A DNA stretch of 64,000 bases from Lachnospiraceae bacterium (GTDB taxonomy: Bacteria > Bacillota_A > Clostridia > Lachnospirales > Lachnospiraceae): contig JAEEWS010000008.1 of assembly GCA_016287765.1 (NCBI GenBank), positions 1-64,000 of the forward strand, given 5' to 3'. Below, piece after piece: positions 6,761 through 16,186 of the stretch. The notes beneath the pieces were generated by a model, which saw only the letters and a program-made list of their open reading frames with translations, was not told the DNA's origin and searched no databases. Positions within the stretch are counted from its first letter, which is position 1. The number at the start of each line of letters is the position of its first letter. The translations under genes were made by a program, and so were the position numbers.

Positions 6761-9712
6761 ATGAAAAAGATCAAAGGCGGCTTTTCGGATAATTTAAAAA
6801 AAGTGATTGGCCTTTCTCTTGTTACCGCCATGACGATAACAAGTTTACCTTTTTCCCTTTCCCCGGCATTTGCTGCCGAAGGACAGGCTTTGAAGGATAA
6901 ATATATTGAATTTGACGGTCGCGACATTGATTGGAAGTACTCCATCGGTGAAAATGTCCTTTCATATTCCCAGACAAAACAGAATTATGCCGGCGTAAAG
7001 GCTGCCGAGAAGGAGATCGATGTGGATCTTTCTTCCGTATCCGATGTGAACGGCAGGATGAAGACCGTGGAATATGACGGAAGGACCGTTATCCTCAACG
7101 ATCTGGACGGAGAGTATATTGAGTTTAATATAAACGTTCCGGAGGATGCGGTTTACGGCTTTGAGATCGATTATCATATGGCCGGCACGGATTCAAGTGC
7201 AGCCAAGAGAAATCTTTTTATAGACGGAGAGTATCCCTTTACGGAAGCCTCCGATCTGGTGTTCTACAGATATTTCTGTGACGATGGTGAACCCATATTA
7301 AACAGTATAGGAGATGAGACCAGACCGAGACAGAAGGAGATTACCGGCTGGAGGACTCAGGGACTTAAAGATACCACCGGTATCTCTCCTGAGGATTACA
7401 GGATCTTCCTTGCTAAAGGAGCTCACACCGTAAAGTTTATGGCTTCCGGCGGTGATATGTACATATCCGCCATCCGTTTTACCGTTCCCGAGATCATAAA
7501 GACCTATGCGGAGGTTGAGGCTGAGTACAAGGCTAAGGGCTATAAGAATGTGAATTGCGAAAAGATCACCTTTCAGGCAGAGACCACAGCTGTAGAAAAG
7601 AACTCCACCACCTTAAGACGTGAGAATGACGGCGATCCCCTGGTAGAGCCTGCATCGGGCACCAGCAGACGCCTGAACGTTATAGGCGGTTCAAAATGGA
7701 GATACGGTAATCAGAGCATCACATGGGAATTTGAGGTTCCCGAAGACGGACTTTACAAGATAGGTTTATACGAGAAGCAGGCATGGAATGACGGCCTTCC
7801 TTCATACAGACAGATAATGATCGACGGCAAGGTACCGTTTGAAGAACTCAGCGCTTATAAATTTGAGTTCACGGGCGGCACCAAGTGGATAGTAAATCAG
7901 TTGGGACCCGAAGACGGAGATCCTTACAGATTCTACCTCACCAAGGGTAAGCACACCATCACAATGACGGTGAAGATGGGCAGCTTCGGCCCCATCATAG
8001 AATCCCTCAAGCAGGATATCACAGTGCTTTCCGATGTTATCCTTGATATCACCATGATCGCGGGAGCCAGCCCCGACCCCAACTATGATTACGGATTCTT
8101 TGAAAAGATCCCCGATCTTGAGGAAAATCTTAATTATCTGATCGACAGTCTTCAATACAAATACGAGCTGGCAAACAGCATGTCGAAAAAAACATCTGCT
8201 ATGGCAAATAACTTCCTGGCGGTTCAGGAAGACATCAAAGCTATGGTGGAAGATCCCTTCGTTATCGCAAAAAGATTTTCGCTTCTTGAGGATAACCAGA
8301 ACAAGCTCTCCGAATATTACCAGAACATTCAGTATCTGATGCTGGTGGTAGATGAGTTCTACGTTGGCAGTCCCGATGAAGAGTGGAAGAGTGTTTCTTC
8401 CAACTTCTTCCAGAGGTTCGGAGTTACCGTAAGGCAGTTCCTGCTTTCCTTCACAAAGGATTATGACAACATAGGAAGTGTACTTTCGGAGAATACGGTG
8501 GTTACGGATACTATCGATGTCTGGATCGCAAGAAGCACCGAATATGCCGAGATCATTAAGCAATTGGCGGATGAGACCTTTACTCCCGAACATGGAATAG
8601 CCATCAATGTAAACGTACTTCCGTCATCACAGCTTGATGCCGGACAGGTAAATGCCATCATGCTTGCCATCACTTCGGGGAAGGCTCCCGACGTGGCCCT
8701 GGGTGTGGATATCAAATCCCCTGTTGAATTCGCTATCCGCGATCAGGTATATGACCTTTCCAAAATGGACGGCTTTAACAGCATGAAGGGTAATTTTGTG
8801 GATGCCATATTCACTCCCTACATATATCGGGGCGGCATCTATGCCATACCTGAGACCATGAATTTCAATGTCCTTTTCTACAGAAAGGATATCCTTAATA
8901 ATTTCGGCATAGATCTGCCCGATACATGGGACGATCTGTATGAATATGTTCTTCCCGCTCTTTATCAGAACGGACTTGAATTCTACTTTGGTCGTGAATT
9001 CAGTCAGTTCCTTTTCCAGAACGGAGGAGAATACTATACGGAAGACGGCCTCAGATCTGCGCTGGATACTCCGGAAGCCTATAAGGCGTTTAAGGAGTAT
9101 ACGGAGCTGTTCACAAACTACGGCGTGGACAAGACAGCCAATTTCTATCAATATTTCCGCTCCGGCCTCATGCCTCTCGGTGTTGCCGATTTTAACACGT
9201 TCATGCAACTTTCGGCAGCTGCACCTGAGCTGGCCGGAAAGTGGGGCATAGTTTCCCTTCCCGGTCATCTTAAGGCTGACGGAACCATTGACAGGACCGC
9301 AGGCGCCATCACTCAGACCGGCGATGTCATCCTGAAGCAGTCCGATAAGCCTGAAGAGAGCTGGAAATTCCTTAAATGGTGGACAAGCACGGAGACTCAG
9401 ACTCAGTTTGCGAAGGAAGTCGAAGCTACCATCGGTACGGAAGCAAGATGGAACACCGCAAACAAAGAAGCGTTTTTGAATCTTTCCTGGAGCAGGGAAG
9501 ACATTGCTGCTCTTAAAGAGGAATGGAGCTTTGCGAAAGAAACTCCTTACGTTCTCGGCGGCTATATGACGGAACGTCACCTGACCAATGCATGGACCAG
9601 CGTTGTAATGAGCGGTATGGATGTAAGAGAAGCCCTCGAGAGAGCGGTTAAAGATATAAACAGAGAGTTACGAATGAAACAGGAAGAGTACGGGGTAAAG
9701 ACCAATGAGTAA
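6761..9712 (+). CDS. Very large extracellular solute-binding protein with N-terminal lectin-like domains
   Basis: A 983-residue secreted protein, about twice the usual length of a family 1 sugar-binding protein. Residues 1-39 are a Sec signal ending in SPAFA-AE, with no lipobox cysteine. Residues roughly 45-250 and 260-430 are two beta-rich regions resembling galactose-binding or lectin-like modules (GEYIEFNINVPEDAVYGFEIDYH; QSITWEFEVPEDGLYKIGLYEKQ), each ending in a KGAHTVKF or KGKHTITM strand. Residues about 430-580 look helical. The substrate-binding domain runs from about 580 to 960 (SGKAPDVALG, YAIPETMNFNVLFYRKDIL, TWDDLYEY). A GGAGGAAC site precedes the ATG. It overlaps the next permease gene by 8 bases. 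The ligand is unknown; RG-I oligosaccharide is inferred from context. How it stays at the cell surface is unclear. Confidence 0.85.
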   Translation: MKKIKGGFSDNLKKVIGLSLVTAMTITSLPFSLSPAFAAEGQALKDKYIEFDGRDIDWKYSIGENVLSYSQTKQNYAGVKAAEKEIDVDLSSVSDVNGRMKTVEYDGRTVILNDLDGEYIEFNINVPEDAVYGFEIDYHMAGTDSSAAKRNLFIDGEYPFTEASDLVFYRYFCDDGEPILNSIGDETRPRQKEITGWRTQGLKDTTGISPEDYRIFLAKGAHTVKFMASGGDMYISAIRFTVPEIIKTYAEVEAEYKAKGYKNVNCEKITFQAETTAVEKNSTTLRRENDGDPLVEPASGTSRRLNVIGGSKWRYGNQSITWEFEVPEDGLYKIGLYEKQAWNDGLPSYRQIMIDGKVPFEELSAYKFEFTGGTKWIVNQLGPEDGDPYRFYLTKGKHTITMTVKMGSFGPIIESLKQDITVLSDVILDITMIAGASPDPNYDYGFFEKIPDLEENLNYLIDSLQYKYELANSMSKKTSAMANNFLAVQEDIKAMVEDPFVIAKRFSLLEDNQNKLSEYYQNIQYLMLVVDEFYVGSPDEEWKSVSSNFFQRFGVTVRQFLLSFTKDYDNIGSVLSENTVVTDTIDVWIARSTEYAEIIKQLADETFTPEHGIAINVNVLPSSQLDAGQVNAIMLAITSGKAPDVALGVDIKSPVEFAIRDQVYDLSKMDGFNSMKGNFVDAIFTPYIYRGGIYAIPETMNFNVLFYRKDILNNFGIDLPDTWDDLYEYVLPALYQNGLEFYFGREFSQFLFQNGGEYYTEDGLRSALDTPEAYKAFKEYTELFTNYGVDKTANFYQYFRSGLMPLGVADFNTFMQLSAAAPELAGKWGIVSLPGHLKADGTIDRTAGAITQTGDVILKQSDKPEESWKFLKWWTSTETQTQFAKEVEATIGTEARWNTANKEAFLNLSWSREDIAALKEEWSFAKETPYVLGGYMTERHLTNAWTSVVMSGMDVREALERAVKDINRELRMKQEEYGVKTNE

Positions 9713-10655
9713 GAAAAAAGTGGTTATTGCCGAAAACAGCCTTTATAAGAACTACACGAAGTGGCAGCGTTTTAAGAAATTCTGGCACAAGAACTGGATG
9801 GGATACGGGTTTATGGCCCCCTTCGTTATCCTTTTCGTTGTTTTCGTTGTAGCTCCGGTGTTCACTGCAATAGGCTTGAGCTTTACAGATTACAACATGA
9901 TGCAAAAGCCCGATTTTGTCGGCTTTAACAACTACAAGCTCCTTTTCCTTGATGATGATGTATTTAAGATCTCTATAGCAAACACGGTTAAATTTGCGGT
10001 TATCACAGGCCCTGCGGGATATCTCCTTTCCTTCTTCGCAGCCTGGGTGATAAATCAATTGAAGGCAAAGAGAGCGTTTGCCCTTGCCTTCTACGCACCC
10101 TCCATTCTTTCCGGCGTGGCCATGTCCAATGTCTGGCTGGTCATCTTCTCCGGCGATAAGAGAGGTATCATCAACTATTGGCTCATCCAATGGGGCATCA
10201 TAGATGAACCCATACTTTGGAACACAGACCCCAACCACATCATGGGAGTTGTAATGTTCATTCAGTTGTGGATGAGCATGGGTACCGGCTTCCTGGTATT
10301 CCTGGCAGGTCTGCAGAACATGGACAGATCTCTTTATGAGGCAGGTGCCATTGACGGTGTAAAGAACAAGTTCCAGGAACTGTTCTATATCACCCTTCCA
10401 GCCATGAAGCCTCAGCTTTTGTTCGGTGCCATCAATACCATCACAAGTTCCTTTGCGGTGTTCGATATTGCGGTAAACGTTGCCGGAATGCCCAGCCCGA
10501 ACTATTCGGCGCACACCATTGTGGCTCACCTTTACGATTACGCGTTCATACGATTCCAGATGGGTTACGCATCAGCCGTAGCCGTGGTGCTCTTCCTTGT
10601 TACCTTTATTCTCGGTAAGGTCGTTATGAAGGCACTTTCCTCCAGGGAAGAATAA
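9705..10655 (+). CDS. Sugar ABC transporter permease (UgpA/LplB type)
   Basis: A 316-residue protein with six predicted membrane helices, beginning at WMGYGFMAPFVILFVVFVVAPVFTAIGLSFTDY. The binding-protein-dependent transporter signature is LYEAGAIDGVKNKFQELFYITLPAMKP near residues 206-232 (EAA loop, contacts the ATPase). Overlap of 8 bases with the upstream binding protein indicates coupling. It pairs with the following permease gene to form the membrane channel. No ATP-binding subunit is encoded nearby, which is common for this importer class in Firmicutes because one multitask ATPase serves many systems. Confidence 0.9.
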   Translation: MSKKKVVIAENSLYKNYTKWQRFKKFWHKNWMGYGFMAPFVILFVVFVVAPVFTAIGLSFTDYNMMQKPDFVGFNNYKLLFLDDDVFKISIANTVKFAVITGPAGYLLSFFAAWVINQLKAKRAFALAFYAPSILSGVAMSNVWLVIFSGDKRGIINYWLIQWGIIDEPILWNTDPNHIMGVVMFIQLWMSMGTGFLVFLAGLQNMDRSLYEAGAIDGVKNKFQELFYITLPAMKPQLLFGAINTITSSFAVFDIAVNVAGMPSPNYSAHTIVAHLYDYAFIRFQMGYASAVAVVLFLVTFILGKVVMKALSSREE

Positions 10656-10701
10656 AAAAAGCCTTGGAAAGATCAGACTGACAAAAAGAGAGGAACATGT
10701 A

Positions 10702-11568
10702 ATGATAAAGATAAAATGGTTTAAGGGACAATGGTTGCATATAACCTTCGGCAAAACGTTGTTGTACATCGTTATGCTTGCTCTTGTAGCCTTCACTGCA
10801 CTGCCCCTGGTTTATGTTGTTGTAACGGCGTTTAAACCTCTGGATGAGTTGTTTGTTTATCCTCCCAGGTTTTATGTTAAGAACCCCACAACACAGAACT
10901 TCTCGGACCTGGTGGTTTCCCTGGGAAGTTCCACGGTGCCTTTTACGAGATACATATTCAACAGTATTTTGATCACCATAGTGGTAGTAATGCTCACGGT
11001 CATCGTTTGCTCACTTGCAGCCTACTCACTGGTCAAGTTTAAGCCTAAGGGAGGCAAGGTGCTCTTTGACCTTATCCTTGTAGCCCTTATGTTCTCGCCC
11101 CACGTTACCAAGATACCCAGTTACCTGATCATTAACGGTCTGAACATGGTAAATACCTACTGGGCATTGATCCTTCCCAGCATAGCGGTGGCATACAACT
11201 GCTTCCTTATGCGACAGTTCATTCAGCAGTATCCCGATGAGCTCATCGAGGCTGCAAGGATCGACGGAGCGGGAGAGTTCAAGATCTTCATTAAGATGGT
11301 TATGCCGGCTCTTGCACCGGCTTGGTCCACATTAGTTGTTTTCTCCTTTGTAAGTAACTGGAATGATTACTTTTCACCTCTTATTTACATCACCAGCCAG
11401 GCAATGAAAACCCTTCCCCTCGCCTTAAAGACGATCGGAACGGGTATTGCCCGTGCGGGTGCCATGAATGCGGCTTCACTTCTTACGGCAGCACCTACGA
11501 TCATTCTTTTTACGATCATGCAGGGCCATGTCATGGAGACTATGACTTATTCGGGAATTAAAGGTTGA
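10702..11568 (+). CDS. Sugar ABC transporter permease (UgpE/MalG type)
   Basis: A 288-residue permease with six predicted helices. It has an N-terminal helix with ALPLVYVVVTAFKPLDELFVYPP, typical of the MalG/UgpE branch, and the EAA loop DELIEAARIDGAGEFKIFIKMVMPALAPA near residues 178-206. A GAGAGGAAC site lies before the ATG. It follows the first permease by 46 bases and precedes the NHL-Yip1 gene by 16 bases, so the whole block is one transcription unit. Confidence 0.9.
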   Translation: MIKIKWFKGQWLHITFGKTLLYIVMLALVAFTALPLVYVVVTAFKPLDELFVYPPRFYVKNPTTQNFSDLVVSLGSSTVPFTRYIFNSILITIVVVMLTVIVCSLAAYSLVKFKPKGGKVLFDLILVALMFSPHVTKIPSYLIINGLNMVNTYWALILPSIAVAYNCFLMRQFIQQYPDELIEAARIDGAGEFKIFIKMVMPALAPAWSTLVVFSFVSNWNDYFSPLIYITSQAMKTLPLALKTIGTGIARAGAMNAASLLTAAPTIILFTIMQGHVMETMTYSGIKG

Positions 11569-11584
11569 TGAGCAGGAGGAAAAT

Positions 11585-13765
11585 ATGAGATCAATCAAAA
11601 AAATCGGTATTTGCCTGCTGGCTGCGTTGATAACAGTATCGGGAACCGCAACAAATGCGGTTTATGCTGCAAATACAGGATCGTCTTTAAGTTATGTTAC
11701 GGGAGATGACAATGGCAGACAGCCGGTACCGGAATGTTACATCATATCGGATACGATCTATAACCTGGGTGATTTTGAGGGAAAAGCCGGCAGTAAGACG
11801 GCCAAGACCTTTAACAGCCCTCAGGATCTTTTTATAGACGACAACGATAACATCTATGTTGTTGATACGGGAAACAACAGGATCGTCAAGTTCGACAGCG
11901 AACATAAACCCGTAGGAGTGTTTGAAGGGCCGGATAAGGCTTTCAAAAAGCCTCAGGGTATCTTTGTTGATAAAGACGGCGATATGTATGTGGCCGACAC
12001 CGATAACAACAGGATCGTTCATATGGGAAGTGACGGTGCGCTGGTCGAGGTTTTCACCAATCCCGAAAGCAGCCTTTCCACAGGCGATGTTTTTTCACCT
12101 TCAAAACTCATCATCAATGACACGGGTTACATTTACGTTATCCGCGGTGAAAATATCATGGCCATAGACGGAAACGGCACCTTCAGAGGTTACTACGGTC
12201 AGACCAACATCGGCTTCAGCCTTACGGATCTTCTGATCAGAATGTTCGCTTCGGAACAGCAGAAGCGGTTTGTTGCCAAGAGACTTGCATCCTCTTATAT
12301 AAACCTTACATACGGTGATGATGGAATGATCTATGCCACCAGTATGGAAAGAGAAGAGGGTGAGATCAAGAAACTCAATTCCATCGGTACCAATATATAT
12401 CGAAAATATAAGACCATCGGCAATTCCTTACAGAATCCCATCACTGCCTGGATAAACAGAGCTCTCAAGTCTGTGGTTGCCGGCAGAAGCTTCAGGTTCG
12501 GTGAATACTTTGATGATGAAGGCATGTACATGGAACCTTTGTTCATGGACATATGCGTTGACAATGACGGCATCGTGACCATAATCGAGCGACTGAACGG
12601 AAGAGTTTATCAATATGATCAGGACGGAAGGATGCTTGTGGCCTTCGGCGGTCAGGGTAAAAAGAAGGGTACTTTCCAAAGCCCCATTGCCATTGATGTG
12701 GACAGCAAGGGAAATCTTTATATCCTCGATCAGAACGACAACAGCATTCAGATCTTTGAACCTACGGAATTCATACAGAACATACATGACGCCACCTCCA
12801 CCTATAACAACGGTGATTATCAGGCGTCCTATGAGCTTTGGAGAAAGGTGCTTGCCACAGATGAAAACTATGATCTGGCACACGTAGGTATAGCCAATGC
12901 TTATTACAAGCAGGGCAAGTATAAGGAAGCAATGGAAGAAGCCAAGATCGTCGGCGACAGAGATGTTTACACTCTGGCCTTCGATGAATACAAGTATGAA
13001 GTCCTTCGGGCTCACTTTTTCCCCATTGTCCTTTTGGCACTGGCCATCGTGCTGGGGGTTATCTTCTTTGTCAAGTTTTTTGTAAAGCATGCAAAGAACG
13101 GTTATTGGAAATTCCTGAAGGAAAAGAACAAGAAGATGACTGTGGGATCGGGACTCATGTACTCCTTCTATGTTATCTTCCATCCGATCGATGCTTATGA
13201 AGGCCTAAAGAATAACAGAGACAGGATCAATCCTGTAGTCCCTTTCATCATCCTTACAATAGCTTACGCAGTCAGGATCGCATATCTTTACATAGTGCAT
13301 TTTCCTCTTGCTTCTATGGAGAAGGAGAATATCAACCTTTTGATTGAACTTGCGAAGTTGTGGATCGTTCCCCTTTCCTGGATTCCCGCTTCATTCATGG
13401 CAACGAGTATTTCCGGCGGTGAAAGTAAGACCAGGGAGATCACCTTTGCTTCGGCAACTTCACTCACACCCTACATCGTTATCATGACACCGCTTATGTT
13501 CCTGTCAAACGTAATGTCCAAGACACAGCAGTCCTGGTACGGACTGTTTGAGGTGCTTGCCACTGTAGGAATGGTCCTGCTGATGTTTGCCGCAATGATG
13601 GCATTAAACAATTATACCTTCGGTAAGACCTTGAAGATGATGTTTGTATCTGCTTTTCTCATGGCTGTTTTGTGGCTGGTAATGCTGCTTTGCTACGTGT
13701 TGACGGGAAGAATGATACAGTTCGTTTTGCAATTGCTTGAAGAATTCAGACTCAATTTCCTGTGA
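11585..13765 (+). CDS. NHL-repeat, TPR and Yip1-domain membrane protein
   Basis: A 726-residue protein with an unusual architecture. Residues 1-29 are a Sec signal peptide (VYAA). Residues about 60-395 are NHL beta-propeller repeats (FNSPQDLFIDDNDNIYVVDTGNNRIVKFD; FKKPQGIFVDKDGDMYVADTDNNRIVHM; FQSPIAIDVDSKGNLYILDQNDNSIQIF). Residues about 400-465 hold TPR-like helices (YQASYELWRKVLATDENYDLAHVGIANAYYKQGKYKEAMEEA). A membrane helix lies at about 476-500, and a Yip1-like bundle of four or five helices fills 530-720. The propeller and TPR should be outside the membrane. I recall YIP1-annotated genes next to DUF5696 genes in sugar ABC loci of Firmicutes, but no function is established. It is preceded by AGCAGGAGGAAAAT and is embedded between permease genes, so it is probably a transporter-associated component. 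Confidence 0.8.
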   Translation: MRSIKKIGICLLAALITVSGTATNAVYAANTGSSLSYVTGDDNGRQPVPECYIISDTIYNLGDFEGKAGSKTAKTFNSPQDLFIDDNDNIYVVDTGNNRIVKFDSEHKPVGVFEGPDKAFKKPQGIFVDKDGDMYVADTDNNRIVHMGSDGALVEVFTNPESSLSTGDVFSPSKLIINDTGYIYVIRGENIMAIDGNGTFRGYYGQTNIGFSLTDLLIRMFASEQQKRFVAKRLASSYINLTYGDDGMIYATSMEREEGEIKKLNSIGTNIYRKYKTIGNSLQNPITAWINRALKSVVAGRSFRFGEYFDDEGMYMEPLFMDICVDNDGIVTIIERLNGRVYQYDQDGRMLVAFGGQGKKKGTFQSPIAIDVDSKGNLYILDQNDNSIQIFEPTEFIQNIHDATSTYNNGDYQASYELWRKVLATDENYDLAHVGIANAYYKQGKYKEAMEEAKIVGDRDVYTLAFDEYKYEVLRAHFFPIVLLALAIVLGVIFFVKFFVKHAKNGYWKFLKEKNKKMTVGSGLMYSFYVIFHPIDAYEGLKNNRDRINPVVPFIILTIAYAVRIAYLYIVHFPLASMEKENINLLIELAKLWIVPLSWIPASFMATSISGGESKTREITFASATSLTPYIVIMTPLMFLSNVMSKTQQSWYGLFEVLATVGMVLLMFAAMMALNNYTFGKTLKMMFVSAFLMAVLWLVMLLCYVLTGRMIQFVLQLLEEFRLNFL

Positions 13766-13792
13766 TCGTCGGGGAATTAAAGGAGAGATTTT

Positions 13793-16186
13793 ATGCTTAG
13801 AAAGTTTTTAAACAGAATAAAGGGTTTCTTCAAGAACCTTCCTGCAAGGCTGAAACGCTGGTGGAAGGGTGAGATGATGGACTTCAAAAGAAAAACGGCT
13901 ACCTTTCCGGACGATTTTAAAGCCTGGGCAAAGAGCAAGATAGGCTCAGCTGTTGTTCTTGTGATCCTGGCGATATTCATTATCGTCGGAATGAATGCGA
14001 TAAAGAAGGCAAGACTTAATGCCATTGTCTTTGTGGATGATTATGAGGCTCCGGAAGCTACAGTTAATCTTTTTTCGGCAGGAGAATTCGTACCGGTTGC
14101 GAAGAACGATAAGCTGGAACTGCTTTTTTGCGAAGAAAAAGGTGCTATCAAGGTTAAAGATCTGCAAAACGGTTTCGTCTGGAGCTCCATCGTTGATGAA
14201 GAGATCTGTGATATAAGCGGATATAAAAAGTCACAGCTCAGAGAAATGCAAAATGCTCTGACAGTTTCCTACTACGATCTTAAAAAGCGTGATTCAAAGG
14301 TTCAGGAACTTCTTGCCAGCAAGGACTGCGGAAGTCTTGAAGTGGAATACATTGACAACGGCATATCCTTAACCTACGGCTTTCTGAAGAGGGGTATCTA
14401 CGTAAATGTGGAATACTTCCTTGACGGCGATAACCTGGTGGTAAGGGTTCCCTGGGAAAAGATCGAAGAAAAGACCAAATATGCCGTTTCTTCGATCAAG
14501 GTGGTACCTTATTTCGGAGCATGTGACAACACTTCCGACGGTTATCTTTTTTACCCTGACGGCTGTGGGGCTATCACCTGCTTTGACAGGGCTGACAGAC
14601 GTAATTCCAATGTATCTGTGGCCCAGTACTATACCTACTCGGACAGAATTGTTCAGATGCAGAAATTCTTTTCCGAGAACATGAAACGCTATGTGGCTTA
14701 TATGCCTGTTTTCGGTATAAAGAACGGAAATAATGCCCTGCTGGCTTTCGCTACCGAGGGCGCGGCAAACACAGGTATCACCGTATCACCTGCTGGAACG
14801 AGCATGCTGGCGATAAACCGTATCTGCTTTGATATCTTTACAAGAAATATATTTAACGTAAGTCTGGGAACAGCAGCGGCCGGAGATTCGAGTGCATCGG
14901 GTGCGGTCATACAGCGTGTTGACAAATATCTGATCCATGAGGACAAGGAGATAAGGTTTGCTTTTCTCAACGGAGACAAAGCCGATTATTCAGGTATGGC
15001 TGCCGTGTACAGAGATTACCTTATCGAAAACGGTCTGCTGCATGATGTGATCACCGAAGAGGAAGACTATCCCGTGGCATTGAGGATGCTGATGGGAACC
15101 ACCAAGGCGGGAGTTGCTTTTGACGAATACATTGCCATGACTACCTTCGGACAGGTCAGAGATATGCTGGAAGAACTGGAAAGCATGAAGGTTTCGTCAC
15201 AAAAAGTGGTCCTTGATGAGTGGTGCAGAAAAAGCGAAGACTATAACTATTGGGGGCCGGAAGGTCGTCTTGGAGGAAAAAGCGGGCTTAAAAAGCTTGG
15301 AGCTTACGCAGAAGAAAACCCCGGAACAGACATTTTCCTGCAGCAGTCCACAGCGTTGTGTACGGCCGACACAAAAGGGATCAAGGAAGCAAAGGATGTT
15401 GTTTACGACGGCCTTGCGGTTGAGGTTTCCATTGACATGTATAAGGTGGGAATGACCTATCTCCTTAATCCCGCCGTTATCCTGAAACGTAACGGAGAGA
15501 TGCTTAAAAAGCTTAAGAGTTACGATGGCATCGACATTGCCTATGATAATCTGGGAAAGTTTGTCTACGCGGATTACAATGAAAATCATCCCTATACCAA
15601 GAATGAAAGTGTTACCGAGCTCAGAAATGTTCTTAAAGAGACCAAAGAGAAAGACAAAAACATCGCTGTCAGCGGCTCAAACCAGTATGTTTTCTCTTAT
15701 GCCGATTATCTTTACGAACTGAGCGAGAATTCATACGGACTTGCAATTACGGACTTTTCGGTTCCCTTCGTACAGATGGTTGTTTCCGGCTGTATCCCCT
15801 ATGCTACACAGGGGGCCGGAAATCTGGCCTACGACATGGACATACAGAAGCTTAAATGGATCGAATTCGGTTCGATCCCCTACTTCCGTGTAACACACGA
15901 ATCGGCTCTGAATCTCAGAGATACGGACCATGATATGCTTTTCAGCTCCACCTGGGATGATTGGAAATCGACCATTGCCGATACCTATTCGGAATTCAAA
16001 GAGAATCTGGGATGTGTATACGGAAAACAGATGATCGAACACAGGATCATTTCAGACCGGTTATATGCAGTCACATACGAGAACGGCGTAAAGATCTATA
16101 TAAACTACGATAAAAACGAAGCGCACATCGACGGATTAACCATCCCGGCAAAGGGATATGTGGTTACGGGAGGTTCTTCAAAGTGA
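13793..16186 (+). CDS. Membrane-anchored DUF5696 protein, glycosidase-like
   Basis: A 797-residue protein. Residues 1-49 are basic and cytoplasmic, one helix at about 50-68 (SAVVLVILAIFIIVGM) spans the membrane, and the remaining 730 residues are extracellular. The region about 450-700 alternates strands and helices like a TIM barrel (VVLDEWCRKSEDYNYWGPEGRLGG; GIDIAYDNLGKFVYADY; YGLAITDFSVPFVQMVVSG), and the end (RLYAVTYENGVKIYINYDKN, LTIPAKGYVVTGG) resembles the C-terminal beta sandwich of some glycosidases. Naming as DUF5696 is from memory. Enzymatic activity is inference; conserved acids such as Asp and Glu in LDEWCR or Asp in AYDNLG are candidates only. AAAGGAGAGA precedes the ATG; the 3' end overlaps the next permease by 4 bases. 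Confidence 0.7.
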   Translation: MLRKFLNRIKGFFKNLPARLKRWWKGEMMDFKRKTATFPDDFKAWAKSKIGSAVVLVILAIFIIVGMNAIKKARLNAIVFVDDYEAPEATVNLFSAGEFVPVAKNDKLELLFCEEKGAIKVKDLQNGFVWSSIVDEEICDISGYKKSQLREMQNALTVSYYDLKKRDSKVQELLASKDCGSLEVEYIDNGISLTYGFLKRGIYVNVEYFLDGDNLVVRVPWEKIEEKTKYAVSSIKVVPYFGACDNTSDGYLFYPDGCGAITCFDRADRRNSNVSVAQYYTYSDRIVQMQKFFSENMKRYVAYMPVFGIKNGNNALLAFATEGAANTGITVSPAGTSMLAINRICFDIFTRNIFNVSLGTAAAGDSSASGAVIQRVDKYLIHEDKEIRFAFLNGDKADYSGMAAVYRDYLIENGLLHDVITEEEDYPVALRMLMGTTKAGVAFDEYIAMTTFGQVRDMLEELESMKVSSQKVVLDEWCRKSEDYNYWGPEGRLGGKSGLKKLGAYAEENPGTDIFLQQSTALCTADTKGIKEAKDVVYDGLAVEVSIDMYKVGMTYLLNPAVILKRNGEMLKKLKSYDGIDIAYDNLGKFVYADYNENHPYTKNESVTELRNVLKETKEKDKNIAVSGSNQYVFSYADYLYELSENSYGLAITDFSVPFVQMVVSGCIPYATQGAGNLAYDMDIQKLKWIEFGSIPYFRVTHESALNLRDTDHDMLFSSTWDDWKSTIADTYSEFKENLGCVYGKQMIEHRIISDRLYAVTYENGVKIYINYDKNEAHIDGLTIPAKGYVVTGGSSK

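Noticed and set aside
8627..9580. Long minus-strand open frames within the large binding protein gene, and similar antisense frames elsewhere
   Set aside because: They are shadows of real genes in other frames, with no recognisable domains or ribosome binding sites.
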